NCBI GenBank assembly: GCA_046351455.1
Contig: JAXLYM010000031.1
Location: 1-64,000 of the forward strand
DNA from: JADJRH01 sp046351455
GTDB lineage: Bacteria > Myxococcota_A > Polyangia > Polyangiales > Polyangiaceae
Length of the DNA stretch: 64,000 nucleotides
Direction of reading: 5' to 3'
Below, one piece after another: positions 34,764 through 43,697 of this stretch. Made by a program: the position numbers and the translations under genes. The notes beneath the pieces are model-generated. The model was not told the DNA's origin. It ran no database searches and saw only the letters and a program-made list of their open reading frames with translations. Positions within the stretch are counted from its first letter, which is position 1; every line of letters starts with the position of its first letter.

Positions 34764-36320
34764 ATGCGAGCGTGGATTCGAGCGGTGTACACGAGCGCCC
34801 TCCTCTTCGTTTCGGCCTGCGGATCGCGCTCGGCGCTGCTCTCCGCGGACGGCGCGGGCGGCGACACCACGGGCACCGGCGGCGCCTCCACCGGCGCCGG
34901 CGGCTCCTCCACCGGCACCGGCGGCGAGACGACGTCGTCGACCACCACGCCCACCACCACGCATCCGCCCACACAAATCATGGCGTGCGGCTCGCTCACG
35001 TGGGCCGCTTCGTTCGGAGGCGGCGGCGAACAGAGGATCTTCGACGTCGCGCCGGATCCGGCGGGCGGCGCCTACGTCCTCGGCACGTTCCACTCCCAGC
35101 TCGACTGCGGCCAAGGCAACGTGTTCATGCCCGGACTCGGCCTCTTCCTCTCCCACGTGAACGCAGCAGGAGAGATCGGCTGGTGCGATATGTGGCCGAA
35201 CCTCGACCCCATGATGGTCGACTTCAACCTCTCCTCCAACGTCTGGGCCGGACGGGGCTCCCATCTCCTCACCGTCGACGGCGAGGGCAACGCGGTTGTC
35301 GCCGCGAACTTCAGCGACACCGCGAACTTCGGCGACGGCCCGGAGCCGAAGGGCGCGCGCGTCCTCTCGGTCGACGCCGGCGGAAAGCTCGTGCGCAAGG
35401 TGCTTATCCCCGTCTCCGAAGGAGGCATGGTGATCCCGATGGCGCTCGCGAGCACGAAGGGCGATCACCTGCTGCTCGCGGCCGACTTCGGCGGATCCGT
35501 CGCGTGGGGCGCGATCGACCTCCCGAGCGAGCCGCAGTTCGACGCCTTCTTCGCCGAGCTGGACAGCACGGGAAACGGCCTGTGGGCGCGGCGCATCCTG
35601 GGCCCCGGCACCACCGTGCACGAGCGGATCGACCCGGCGCCCGACGGCACCGCGGTGCTCTATTCCCTGGTGGAGTACCAGGCGGACTTCGGCGACGGCC
35701 CGTATCAATCGATCTGCCTTCAGACCGAGAACGGGCAGTGCACCTTGTACGGGACGGACCGCGTCGCGCACCGCTTCGGCCCCGGGGGCGACGTGGTGCC
35801 GGTGCTCGAGGACGCGCCGGGCCTCGGGCACGAGAACATGTGTTGTTCCGACGTGCCGGACGCGCGGCTCCTCCCGGACGGGTCCGAGATCCTCGCGAAG
35901 CTCCGCTACGGCCCGCCTTCCCTGACGCTCTCCCGGCAGCTCCGCGACGCCGCCGGACAGTGGAGCCCGCTCTGGGAACAGCACTGCTCCGGGACGTTCG
36001 CGGGCACCCTCGCGAGCGTGGCCGGCGGCGACGGATCGCAGCTATTCCTCGTCGAGCTCCAGGGCTCCGACGCCCCCACCCCCGAGTGCCTGGGCGTCCC
36101 GACGGAAGTCGGAGAGTGGCTGTTTCAGACGGACATCGACGGCAACTACCAGTGTCACCTCCACTTCGGCGGAGCCCCCGGCACCCCGTTGGTCGCGCGG
36201 GACGCGGCCGGAGGCATCCTGATCGGCGGCACCTACCAGGACGCCCTCACCACGGAGTCCGGCAAGATCCCGATCTCGGGCAAGTCGGACGCCGTCGTGC
36301 TGCGGTACGGCCCCAAGTGA
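34764..36320 (+). CDS. surface lipoprotein with beta-propeller-like repeats
   Basis: The ATG at 34764 gives 518 residues. The signal peptide ends in lipobox FVSAC (Cys about 19). A Gly/Thr/Ser-rich linker (about residues 28-70) follows, then a beta-rich domain with recurring blades of the type GGAYVLGTFHSQLDCG, NAVVAANFSDTANFGDG, LLLAADFGGS and GILIGGTYQDALT. This layout is common in Polyangiales lipoproteins and resembles SBBP/beta-propeller folds. No catalytic residues are seen. It converges with the phosphatase gene at 36342, 21 bp away, and I see no hairpin terminator between them. Confidence 0.8.
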   Translation: MRAWIRAVYTSALLFVSACGSRSALLSADGAGGDTTGTGGASTGAGGSSTGTGGETTSSTTTPTTTHPPTQIMACGSLTWAASFGGGGEQRIFDVAPDPAGGAYVLGTFHSQLDCGQGNVFMPGLGLFLSHVNAAGEIGWCDMWPNLDPMMVDFNLSSNVWAGRGSHLLTVDGEGNAVVAANFSDTANFGDGPEPKGARVLSVDAGGKLVRKVLIPVSEGGMVIPMALASTKGDHLLLAADFGGSVAWGAIDLPSEPQFDAFFAELDSTGNGLWARRILGPGTTVHERIDPAPDGTAVLYSLVEYQADFGDGPYQSICLQTENGQCTLYGTDRVAHRFGPGGDVVPVLEDAPGLGHENMCCSDVPDARLLPDGSEILAKLRYGPPSLTLSRQLRDAAGQWSPLWEQHCSGTFAGTLASVAGGDGSQLFLVELQGSDAPTPECLGVPTEVGEWLFQTDIDGNYQCHLHFGGAPGTPLVARDAAGGILIGGTYQDALTTESGKIPISGKSDAVVLRYGPK

Positions 36321-36341
36321 CCCCCCCGGGCAAACTGCCTG

Positions 36342-38054
36342 TCAGGAAGAGGCCTTTCCGATCCCCGGCAGCGTCATGTCCAGCTCCGCGCGGAAGAAGG
36401 CGTTGTACCGCGGGTCGTTGAACTTCGCGTAGTCGATCTCGAACGGCACCATCTCGATCAGCCCGTCGATGTGCTTGATCGTGAGCGCCATCGGCTTCAC
36501 CGTCCGGTACGACGCGCCCTCCGGCAGGTCCTCGTTCGTCGCGCCGCCCGCGGAAAATAGCGTGATCAGCGTCGCGTCCGGGTCTGTATACACTGTGCGG
36601 AACCCCTCGGGGATGGACTCGTGCCCTCGGATCATCGTGCGGAGGCCGAAGCGATTCAGGAACGCCTTGAACTGCCGCCGTCCGAACGGGAAGCGCGCGT
36701 TCTCTTTCTGCAGGTCCAGCGGGATCACGTCCGCGTCGCTCGGATCGCTCCACAGCATCTGGAACCGCACGTCCGGATCGTTCAACGAGCCGAGCCGCTT
36801 CACCTTCTCCTGAATCGTGTCCTCCCGCGGGATGCCCGCGTGCACGAACATCGTCCGATCGAAGATCAACGACGTGGGCAGCAGCTCGAAGAGCCGCATG
36901 TACCGCGCGAACACCTCGGTCGGCGCGATCGCCTGGATCTCGCTCATGGCCTCACACGGGCGCACCGGCGCGAGCACCTTGCCGTTGTGCTCGATGTAAT
37001 ACTCGTGGTTGCCGCGGAGCAGATAGACATGCTCCGGGATCCGCACGAGGAGCTGCATCGCCGTGCGCAGGACTCCATTGTACGAGAAGCGCCCGCGATC
37101 GATGTAATCGCCGAGCAGCACCAGATTCATCTCCGGGTTGTTCTCCGGATCGTCCTTGAAGGCCTGCACCTTCCGGAAGAAGTCCGCCTGGAGGAGCGCC
37201 GCCTTGAGGCACGAATAGCACCCGTGCAGATCGCCGATGACGAGCAATTCGTGCCGCGACCCCGGGCGTGGCCGGTTCACGTAGACGCGGCCGTCGAGGA
37301 ACTTCGAGCCTTCGGGGACCTGGTCAATCTCGACGGCGGTGCCGAGCTTGCCCATGCCCTGTTCGCGCTGATCCTGGAGCGTGGCGATCACGCGGTCCAT
37401 CAGCGCCATATCGCCCTTGGCCTGGACGGCGAACGACTCCCGGTCTTTCGCGTACGGATACTCGAAGTCTTTGAAGAAGGGATGATCCGACGCGACGGGC
37501 GCCATCTTGGTGGGCGGCGCGATGACGATGGCGCCGGCGGGCACCTCGTCGAGGTCCTCGTCGTCGATCTCCTGCGGCTCCAGGAGCAGGTGGTAGAGCT
37601 CGCGGCGGAACTGGGCCTCGCTCGGGTGGACGCTGCCGTCCGCGTACATCAGCTCGTCGACGCTCGCGAGCAGCTCCGACCGCGTGTGATCGTCGAAGCG
37701 GCGGAACAGCTCGAAGCACCGCAGCTTCAGCTTGGCGGCGACGAACTGCTCGGTGGTCTCGCCCTCGGCGACGGACTCGGTGAAGAGGCCCTCGATGTGG
37801 GCCTGCGTCTCGTCCACGATCTCGTGGAAGTGCTCGATCCACCGCTCGATGTCGCCGTAGTGCTGTGACAGATCCGGCCCGAGCTGCTTCCGCGCGCGCT
37901 CGATGACGAGCTTGCCGACGTAGTCGCGCACGTACTGCTTCTCGGCCTTGTCGAAGTCCCCGTCGATGAACCCGAACGCCGTGAGATAATAGATGATCGC
38001 GTGCATCTGCTGCTCGGCGATCTGCGGGTCTTTGTGGAACGTGATCATCGGCAC
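36342..38054 (-). CDS. PPP-type metallophosphatase with TerB-like N-terminal domain
   Basis: This is a 570-residue cytosolic protein. The C-terminal ~320 residues are a Ser/Thr protein phosphatase of the calcineurin (PPP) fold with all metal-binding motifs: GDLHGCYS, GDYIDRG, LLRGNHEYY, a later MFVHAGIP and RGHESIPEG. The N-terminal ~170 residues are helical, with two acidic EF-like segments (GFIDGDFDKAEKQYVRDY, MYADGSVHPSEAQFRRELYH), the pattern of TerB-like domains. The phosphatase probably counteracts the many Ser/Thr kinases of such bacteria. The TerB-like part may bind metal or sense a signal. It is flanked by lipoprotein genes with no operon partner. Confidence 0.9.
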   Translation of the reverse strand: MPMITFHKDPQIAEQQMHAIIYYLTAFGFIDGDFDKAEKQYVRDYVGKLVIERARKQLGPDLSQHYGDIERWIEHFHEIVDETQAHIEGLFTESVAEGETTEQFVAAKLKLRCFELFRRFDDHTRSELLASVDELMYADGSVHPSEAQFRRELYHLLLEPQEIDDEDLDEVPAGAIVIAPPTKMAPVASDHPFFKDFEYPYAKDRESFAVQAKGDMALMDRVIATLQDQREQGMGKLGTAVEIDQVPEGSKFLDGRVYVNRPRPGSRHELLVIGDLHGCYSCLKAALLQADFFRKVQAFKDDPENNPEMNLVLLGDYIDRGRFSYNGVLRTAMQLLVRIPEHVYLLRGNHEYYIEHNGKVLAPVRPCEAMSEIQAIAPTEVFARYMRLFELLPTSLIFDRTMFVHAGIPREDTIQEKVKRLGSLNDPDVRFQMLWSDPSDADVIPLDLQKENARFPFGRRQFKAFLNRFGLRTMIRGHESIPEGFRTVYTDPDATLITLFSAGGATNEDLPEGASYRTVKPMALTIKHIDGLIEMVPFEIDYAKFNDPRYNAFFRAELDMTLPGIGKASS

Positions 38055-38182
38055 CTCGGGGGACGGCGGGCTTTGTCCCCGAGCCGATAGTGCGACGAGC
38101 TTCGCGGGTGAAACGAAAAACGACGCGGCCCGGCGACGTCGAGGACGGGCTCCTCCACGTCGCGGCCTTCACGCGCGGGCGT

Positions 38183-38878
38183 TCACAGGCACTTTCCGTC
38201 GAGCTGCAGCGTGTATCCCGGGTGGCACGAGCACGTGTTGTCCGGGTTGCAGTGGCCGGCGAACGCGTTCATCGCCTGCCACTCATTGCAGGTCTGGTCG
38301 AGGCCGAACTGGCACGGAGGCGGGAGGCAGCACTGCGCGTTGGGGTTCGCGCACGTGATCACCTGCGGATCGCCCCAGATCCCGACGGCGCACGCGTCCG
38401 GCACGGGGGGCGCGCACGTCCCGCCGAGGCTCTCGCACGGCACGGAAGACACGGTCCACGTCGTCGTCCCGGTGTCGGTGCCAGTCCACGTGGTCGTGCC
38501 CGTGTCGGTGCCAGTCCACGTGGTCGTGCCCGTGTCCGTGCCAGTCCACGTCGTGCTGCCCGTCCACGTGTCGGTGCCAGTCCACGTCGTGCTGCCGGTC
38601 CACGTGTCGGTGCCAGTCCATGTCGTGGTGCCGGTCCACGTGTCGGTGCCAGTCCACGTCGTGCTGCCGCTCCACGTGTCCGTCGTCGTCCCGATGATGG
38701 TGCTCGTGGTGGGGCACGGGTCGACGGACGGCACTCCATTGCACATCGACGTGGTGACGGAGGTCTCCCCGGAGCCGCCGCTGCCGCCGTCCCCGCCGGC
38801 GAGGATGACGGGGCCGCAGCCGGACAGGGCGAAGAACGCGCTCACCAAGGAAATCGAAGCGAATGTGACTCGAAGCAT
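38183..38878 (-). CDS. lipoprotein with Trp-Thr-Gly-Thr repeat stalk
   Basis: The ATG at 38878 gives 231 residues. The signal ends in lipobox ALSGC (Cys about 21). After a short Gly/Ser region comes a stalk (about residues 65-145) made of repeats with the core TTWTGTDT, first in 12-residue units and then in 10-residue units. The C-terminal ~80 residues contain about 14 cysteines (CESLGGTCAPP, CANPNAQCCLPPPC, CSCHPGYTL), probably a compact disulphide-bonded head. The design (lipid anchor, Thr-rich stalk, Cys-rich head) suggests a surface adhesin or spacer. Its function is unknown. The Thr residues could be O-glycosylated. Confidence 0.8.
   Translation of the reverse strand: MLRVTFASISLVSAFFALSGCGPVILAGGDGGSGGSGETSVTTSMCNGVPSVDPCPTTSTIIGTTTDTWSGSTTWTGTDTWTGTTTWTGTDTWTGSTTWTGTDTWTGSTTWTGTDTGTTTWTGTDTGTTTWTGTDTGTTTWTVSSVPCESLGGTCAPPVPDACAVGIWGDPQVITCANPNAQCCLPPPCQFGLDQTCNEWQAMNAFAGHCNPDNTCSCHPGYTLQLDGKCL
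38458..38690. repeat. 30-bp and 36-bp in-frame tandem repeats in a lipoprotein gene
   Basis: On the plus strand the core GTGTCGGTGCCAGTCCACGT recurs about every 30 bp for three copies (about 38471-38560) and then about every 36 bp for three to four copies. The unit lengths keep the frame and encode the Trp-Thr-Gly-Thr stalk. Copies are nearly identical, which suggests recent expansion and likely length variation. Confidence 0.85.
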
Positions 38879-39030
38879 TCCGGAACCTCCTGCCCGTGGA
38901 TGCGACCTCCGGGCCCCCGCCTTCGAAGAATCGTCCTGGGGTGTTTCTTTTTTGCCGAAGGAGCCTTTTCGTCCGGTCGCAGGCGGGCGCAGCGCGGCTG
39001 TACGCCCACCCCCGGAGCGTGCGCGCTCGC

Positions 39031-39723
39031 TCACTGCGCCTCCAGCATCTTGCGGAGTCGGTCTTCGTACAGGCTGCCTTTCGCGCGGGCGAGCAGCGAC
39101 TCGGCGCGGGCGCGTGACTCGGCACCTCGTCCGAGGCGACGCAGCGCCTCGATGGCGATCATCTCGCGCTCCATGCCCAGCTTTCCGCGGGGAAACCGCG
39201 ACGCGTGCTCCTCCGTGATGCGGAGGGCCGAAGCCGGCGTCCCGAGGGCCGCGCGCGCCCGATCGAGCAGCGCCGCCTCCTCCGCGAGCGCGTCCACCGA
39301 AGACGAAGGCGCAGCGGACGGCGCGCCGGTCGAGGCGCCCACGATGCCGGGAGTCGGCGCGCGCACCGGGGAAACGGAGGGCTCCGGCGTGGAGGTGGCC
39401 TGTGCGGGCGCCGGCGCCAGCGTGGAAGGAGGCGCGACTGCCACGCTCGCGGGGACCGCGGACGGCGCGGGTGGTTCCTGGGCGAACCAGGGGGGCGCGA
39501 ACAGCGACGCGACGCCGACCACGACCCCGAGCCCGGCCCCGAACGCGGCCCCCGAGAACCACGACAGGCCCCCTGCGACCGCTGCGGCGGTCACGGCGCC
39601 GGCGAGCCGCGCGCGCGAGCGATCCACCTCGGCCGCGCTCATCGAACGCGAGGGCGGCACCGCGCGGAGCAGCGCGCGCACGTCGTCGGACGCGTCGTCC
39701 CGGAGTCGTCGCGGCTCGCTCAC
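39031..39723 (-). CDS. putative anti-sigma factor / membrane protein next to sigma factor
   Basis: This 230-residue protein starts at an ATG that overlaps the stop of the sigma factor gene by 4 nt. A soluble N-terminus (about 40 residues) is followed by one or two membrane segments (about 42-80, Ala/Gly rich), a long Pro/Ala/Ser linker and a C-terminal helical region with TPR-like character (LDRARAALGTPASALRITEE, then AIEALRRLGRGAESRARAES). Position and topology fit an anti-sigma factor with an extracytoplasmic sensor. No zinc-binding HxxxCxxC motif is visible, so it is not a typical ZAS protein. Confidence 0.72.
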   Translation of the reverse strand: MSEPRRLRDDASDDVRALLRAVPPSRSMSAAEVDRSRARLAGAVTAAAVAGGLSWFSGAAFGAGLGVVVGVASLFAPPWFAQEPPAPSAVPASVAVAPPSTLAPAPAQATSTPEPSVSPVRAPTPGIVGASTGAPSAAPSSSVDALAEEAALLDRARAALGTPASALRITEEHASRFPRGKLGMEREMIAIEALRRLGRGAESRARAESLLARAKGSLYEDRLRKMLEAQ

Positions 39724-40370
39724 GGGGCGCCTCCTTCATCGGCGGGGGCGAGCGCGCGCGACGAGAGCGGCGCGGAGCCTCGGACCGTCGGGGCGCCCTT
39801 GCCTTCGCGGGCGCGCTCGGCGGCGAGCAGCTTCTCGAACTGCTTGCGCGCCGCGCTCAGCCGCGACCACACCGTGCCCACGGGGACGCCGAGGATCGTC
39901 GCGATCTCCTCGGAGGGCATCTGATCGAGCTCGAACATCACGAACACCGCGCGCCGGTCGAGGTCCATGCGATCGAGGACGCGCCGCACGATCGCCTGCG
40001 CTTCGCGGGCGGCGACGGCTTCATCGGGACGCTCGCTCGCGGGGGCCTCGCGCTCGGTGTCGGCGTCGGTCGGCACCTCGCGGCGAAACCACGCGCGCCG
40101 CCGATGCGCCGCGGCGACGCGCAGGCACACGCCGAAGAGCCACGTCGTGAGGGCGCTCGACCCGTCGTAGGTGGAGAGACGTCGGTGCACCACGAGGAAC
40201 ACCTCCTGAAACACGTCGTCCAGATCGGCCGGCCGCACGCCGAGCCGCTGGAGCGAACGAAACACGAAGTCCGCATGCGCCGCGTGCACCTCCATCACCG
40301 ACAGCGGCGCGGCGCGGGCCTTTTCTGGTCCGCGTCCGAGGAGCCGAGGGAGGAGCGCCGCGAAGATCAA
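39720..40370 (-). CDS. ECF-type RNA polymerase sigma factor
   Basis: This 216-residue sigma-70 family protein has region 2 (FVFRSLQRLGVRPADLDDVF, then QEVFLVVHRRL and TWLFGVCLRVAAAHRRR) and region 4 (MPSEEIATILGVPVGTVWSR), which reads the -35 element. The linker between them is short, as in ECF sigma factors. It is the first gene of a two-gene operon with the membrane protein at 39031, probably its anti-sigma partner. Because such sigma factors often activate their own promoter, the 250-bp upstream region would be the place for a self-promoter. That region is largely occupied by the MITE-like element at 40449-40618. Confidence 0.93.
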   Translation of the reverse strand: MIFAALLPRLLGRGPEKARAAPLSVMEVHAAHADFVFRSLQRLGVRPADLDDVFQEVFLVVHRRLSTYDGSSALTTWLFGVCLRVAAAHRRRAWFRREVPTDADTEREAPASERPDEAVAAREAQAIVRRVLDRMDLDRRAVFVMFELDQMPSEEIATILGVPVGTVWSRLSAARKQFEKLLAAERAREGKGAPTVRGSAPLSSRALAPADEGGAP

Positions 40371-40448
40371 GGTCGCACCCGCATGGATGCGCTTGCGAGC
40401 CGCCGGCCTTCGAAAAAAATGAGATCGCCCGGTAAAAAAGCTCGAAAA

Positions 40449-40618
40449 GGCTTAAAAACAAGGGCTCGTTTCCCTCCCCGGCTTGTCCTCGCTCCACGAC
40501 GTCCGCGCTCGATGGAACGGAACGCCCCCTCCCTTCGCGAACGTAGTGAGCGATTTGGGAGGGGCGCACGCGCGAAAGCGCGGGCGGGGGTGGGCACTCA
40601 ATGCCTTGTTTTGAAGCC
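40449..40618. mobile_element. MITE-like element, 170 bp, with 15-bp terminal inverted repeats
   Basis: The ends are GGCTTAAAAACAAGG (40449-40463) and CCTTGTTTTGAAGCC (40604-40618), inverted repeats with one mismatch. Inside is a CCCCCTCCC / GGGAGGGG hairpin and a GGGGGTGGGCAC end that recur in the intergenic repeat near 50461-50562. No gene and no clear target-site duplication is seen. It fills the gap upstream of the sigma factor gene. Confidence 0.6.
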
Positions 40619-40620
40619 GT

Positions 40621-41698
40621 TCAGAGGAAGTGGACGCCGATGCCCGCGAGCGGGGTCACCGTGACGATCGACTGCTGGAACACCACCGTGCCGTCCGAGA
40701 GCTCGAAGGGGCGGCGCACCAGCGGGACGAGGATGTGCGCGCCGAGGTCGAGGTGCGCGCGCGACGTGAGGCGGACGCGGACGCGCGGCGTCAGGGAGAG
40801 CGCCGCCCACGCGGAGTCGCCCGGCGAGATCGGCGCCGCGTCGAAGACGACCGCATGCAACGACCCGCCCCACGCCGCGCCGCAGAGCGCGAAATCGTAG
40901 GCGCGCGCCCGCGTGATCGTGCCGCACACGCCGAGGCCGATCGCGGTGAGCCCGAACGCGAAGCGCGTGTCCGACGCGCGATCCTCCGGCATCCACAGCG
41001 CCTCCCCGGTGAGCTCGACGCGCGGCCCGACCGCGACGTAACCGCCCACATCGAGCGCGACGAACGGCGACGGAAGCAGCCCGATCCCGATGCCGGCGCG
41101 CAGCGAGATCCCGGCGCCTCCCGTGTCCGTCGTGAGCGCGAGAGGCAGAGGCCGCCGCGGAGCGACGGGCGCGGGCGCGATCGAAGGAGGCGCGATCGAT
41201 GTGCTCGACGGCGCCGCTTTCGGCACCGCAGGCGCCTGCAACGTGAATGACGGCGCCTCCTTCACCGGCGCCGGCCCCGGCAGAGGCGGCGACGAGGGCG
41301 CGCTCGGCGGCGGTCGCGTCGCGGCGTCGGGATCGATCGCGAGCGCGATCGCCAGCACGCCTGCGGCCCGGATCGATCCGCAGCCGTCCGTCTCGCTCGT
41401 GAGCTCGCGCGATCCGGCGAGCGATCCGTCGGCGTTGCGCACGTACAGCACGACCCGGAACCCCGCGCTCGCCTTCGCGACGACCGCCTCGATCGAGCGC
41501 GCGGCCGACGACGAGATGGCCCCCTTCCCCGAGCCGCGCGGTGACGCCGTCCGCGATCGTTTGTTGCGACGCGCAGCCCTCCGCGCCGTCGCCCCGCACC
41601 CACGCGAGCCGCACCGGCTCCAGCGCGAGGGCCGTCGAGCTTGAAAACAAGACGATCCCCAGCGTGGGCAGGATTCGAAGACGAGCGCGGTCGGACAT
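40621..41698 (-). pseudogene. secreted protein gene with a single frameshift
   Basis: The ATG at 41698 opens with a signal peptide (RILPTLGIVLFSSSTALALE) and EPVRLAWVRGDGAEGCASQQ. The frame then switches by one base at a GGGG run (CCCC on the plus strand at 41527-41530). Beyond this run, the good protein continues in another frame: GKGAISSSAARSIEAVVAKA, a YVRNADGSLAGS segment, a Pro/Ala linker and an outer-membrane-barrel-like C-terminus ending VTVTPLAGIGVHFL. Removing one G restores about 358 residues. Either the gene is broken or the base call is wrong. The family is a Polyangiales secreted protein of unknown function. Confidence 0.75.
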
Positions 41699-41753
41699 CG
41701 GATCGAAGTGGAGAGCGGATCCTACCGCTCCACGAAGAGCGAGCGAGCCCGCT

Positions 41754-43697
41754 CTACTCCGCGTCGCCGATCGGGAGTCCTACGACCCGCATCAGGCGGA
41801 GCGCGTTGGTCGTCGTGACGACGCCGGGCTTCAGGAGGTAATCGAAGGCCATCGTCTCGCCCTCGACGTGCTCCTCGAAGTGCGCGTTCGTGACGTCGCC
41901 GGCCGTCTCCTCCTCCAACGTCGCGAGGCCGAGATCGTGCGAGGAGACAGCGCCGATCGCGCCGGCTCGGAGCAGGTGCTTTACCACCGCCTTCGCGCCG
42001 ATCTGACGCTCGCGCGAGTTCGTGCCGTGCAGCACCTCGTCGAGGAGGAACAGCACCGGGCTGCCCGCGTCGGAGGCCGCGGTGATCTCCTTGAGGCGCG
42101 ACAGCTCCGCGTAGAAATGCGACACGCCCTGCTCCAGCGAGTCGGTGATCCGCATGCTCGTGCGGACGTCGAGCGTCGTCATCGCGAGCCGCGCCGCGCA
42201 CACCGGCGCCCCCGCGAGCGCGAGCACCGCGTTCGTGCCGATCGACCGCAGCATCGTGCTCTTGCCCGACATGTTCGAGCCGGTGATCAGCAAGGCCTGC
42301 GGCGCGACGGACGACGCGGCTCCAGCTTGTTTCGAAGCCTTTTCAGGCGACGCCGCGGCTCCGCGAGAGCCGTCCCTCTTCGCGAACGCGACCGAATTCA
42401 CGACGCGGCGCGCGGCCGGGAGCAGCGGGTGGCCGAGCGCGTCGGCGGCGTACCGCGGCGGGCCCTCGGTCACCTCCGGGAACACGTACGCCGGGTGCTC
42501 GAACGCGAACGTCGCGAGGCTCGCGAGCGCCTCCAGCGTCGCGAGCGCCTCGATCCACTGGCGGATCCGGCGACCGTGCTTCGCGCGCCACGCCTCCAGC
42601 GCGACGGCGCACCACAGATCCCACAGCGTGAAGAGGTGGATGAGCAGGTGGAAGATGCCCGCGTGCCGCAGATCCGCGAACGAGAGGATCGTCTGCAGGC
42701 GGCTCATCGCGGCGGACGCCGAAGAGGGCGGGTGCGCGGCGCCCTCCGAGGTCTTCGCGGGATCGGCGGTGACGTCTCCGAGCAGCGCCGCGTGGCACCG
42801 CGTGAGCAGCGCGCTCTCGAACGTCGTCTCCTCGATGCGACGAAACACCGGCGAAAACCGGCCCAGCGGCTCCTCGCGCGAGGCCGCGGCCGCGAGCGAG
42901 CGCTCCGTCGCGACGCCCGTCTTGAGCACCGCCACGAGCTGGATCGCCATCGTCACGAGCCACGCGTGCCGCGCGAGCCCCATCGCAGGGCCCAGCGTCC
43001 AGCCGAGGATCGCGAGCGTCACCGTGATCGGCGCGAGGAAACGAGCCGAGATCGCGAGCCGGCTCGCGCCCTCCGACTCGAACGCGCCCTTCGCCTCGCC
43101 CCACGCGAACAGCACGTCCGGCGGCATCTTCGCGCGCGCCTGCCGCGCCAGCACCGCGAGGTCCTCCCGCAGATCGGGCCTCGTCGCGAGCTCGCGCGCC
43201 GCCTCCTGCCGCTCCGCCACGGTCTTCGCGCTCGCGCCGGTGAGCAGCCACGAGGCGAGCGAGCGCTGCCCGGCCGCCGTCTCCGCCGTCACGAGCAACT
43301 GGAACAGCGAGCGCTGCCCGAACAGGTCCAGATCCTTCGCGTACGGATGCTGCTCCGGCGCGAACCTCTCGCCGCGCTCCGGCAGCGACTCGAACGCGTC
43401 TGCCACGCGGGAGAGGCCGCGCGCCACCAACGACAAACGCAGCTCGATCTCCGCCTTTTTCGTGATGAGGATGGCGTGCGCGACGACCGCGACGGCGAAC
43501 GCGACGAACGCGATCGCGGCGCCGATCCCGAGCGGGACGCTCTCGCGGATCCCCCCGAAGAGGCCGAGGCCGCCCGCCGCGAGGAACGTCACCCCGCGGA
43601 GGGCCGAGAGCGATCGCTCCCGCGCGTCGAGCTCCTGGTTGCGGGCTTCCAGCTCCGCCTTCCGCTGCTCGTACGCTCGGGCGGGATCGCTCTCCAT
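41754..43697 (-). CDS. MutS-family ATPase with membrane segments (not a mismatch-repair MutS)
   Basis: The ATG at 43697 overlaps the typA stop by one base (TGATG) and gives 647 residues. The C-terminal ~200 residues are a MutS domain V ATPase (LITGSNMSGKSTMLRSIGTN, LFLLDEVLHGTNSRERQIG, then SSHDLGLATLEEE). The N-terminus has a coiled segment (RKAELEARNQELDARERSL), then two membrane helices (about 35-75), and further hydrophobic segments lie near 225-260. The mismatch-reading domain I with its Phe-x-Glu motif is absent. This is the widespread MutS-like group, often misnamed DNA mismatch repair protein, whose role is unknown. The coupling to typA is notable. Confidence 0.88.
   Translation of the reverse strand: MESDPARAYEQRKAELEARNQELDARERSLSALRGVTFLAAGGLGLFGGIRESVPLGIGAAIAFVAFAVAVVAHAILITKKAEIELRLSLVARGLSRVADAFESLPERGERFAPEQHPYAKDLDLFGQRSLFQLLVTAETAAGQRSLASWLLTGASAKTVAERQEAARELATRPDLREDLAVLARQARAKMPPDVLFAWGEAKGAFESEGASRLAISARFLAPITVTLAILGWTLGPAMGLARHAWLVTMAIQLVAVLKTGVATERSLAAAASREEPLGRFSPVFRRIEETTFESALLTRCHAALLGDVTADPAKTSEGAAHPPSSASAAMSRLQTILSFADLRHAGIFHLLIHLFTLWDLWCAVALEAWRAKHGRRIRQWIEALATLEALASLATFAFEHPAYVFPEVTEGPPRYAADALGHPLLPAARRVVNSVAFAKRDGSRGAAASPEKASKQAGAASSVAPQALLITGSNMSGKSTMLRSIGTNAVLALAGAPVCAARLAMTTLDVRTSMRITDSLEQGVSHFYAELSRLKEITAASDAGSPVLFLLDEVLHGTNSRERQIGAKAVVKHLLRAGAIGAVSSHDLGLATLEEETAGDVTNAHFEEHVEGETMAFDYLLKPGVVTTTNALRLMRVVGLPIGDAE

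Noticed and set aside
40449..40618. Target-site duplication of the MITE-like element
   Set aside because: The bases flanking the two terminal repeats (ctcgaaaa on the left, gttcagag on the right) do not match, so no duplication can be claimed.
41754..43697. Mismatch repair MutS
   Set aside because: The mismatch-binding domain with its Phe-x-Glu motif is absent and membrane helices are present; only the ATPase domain is MutS-like.
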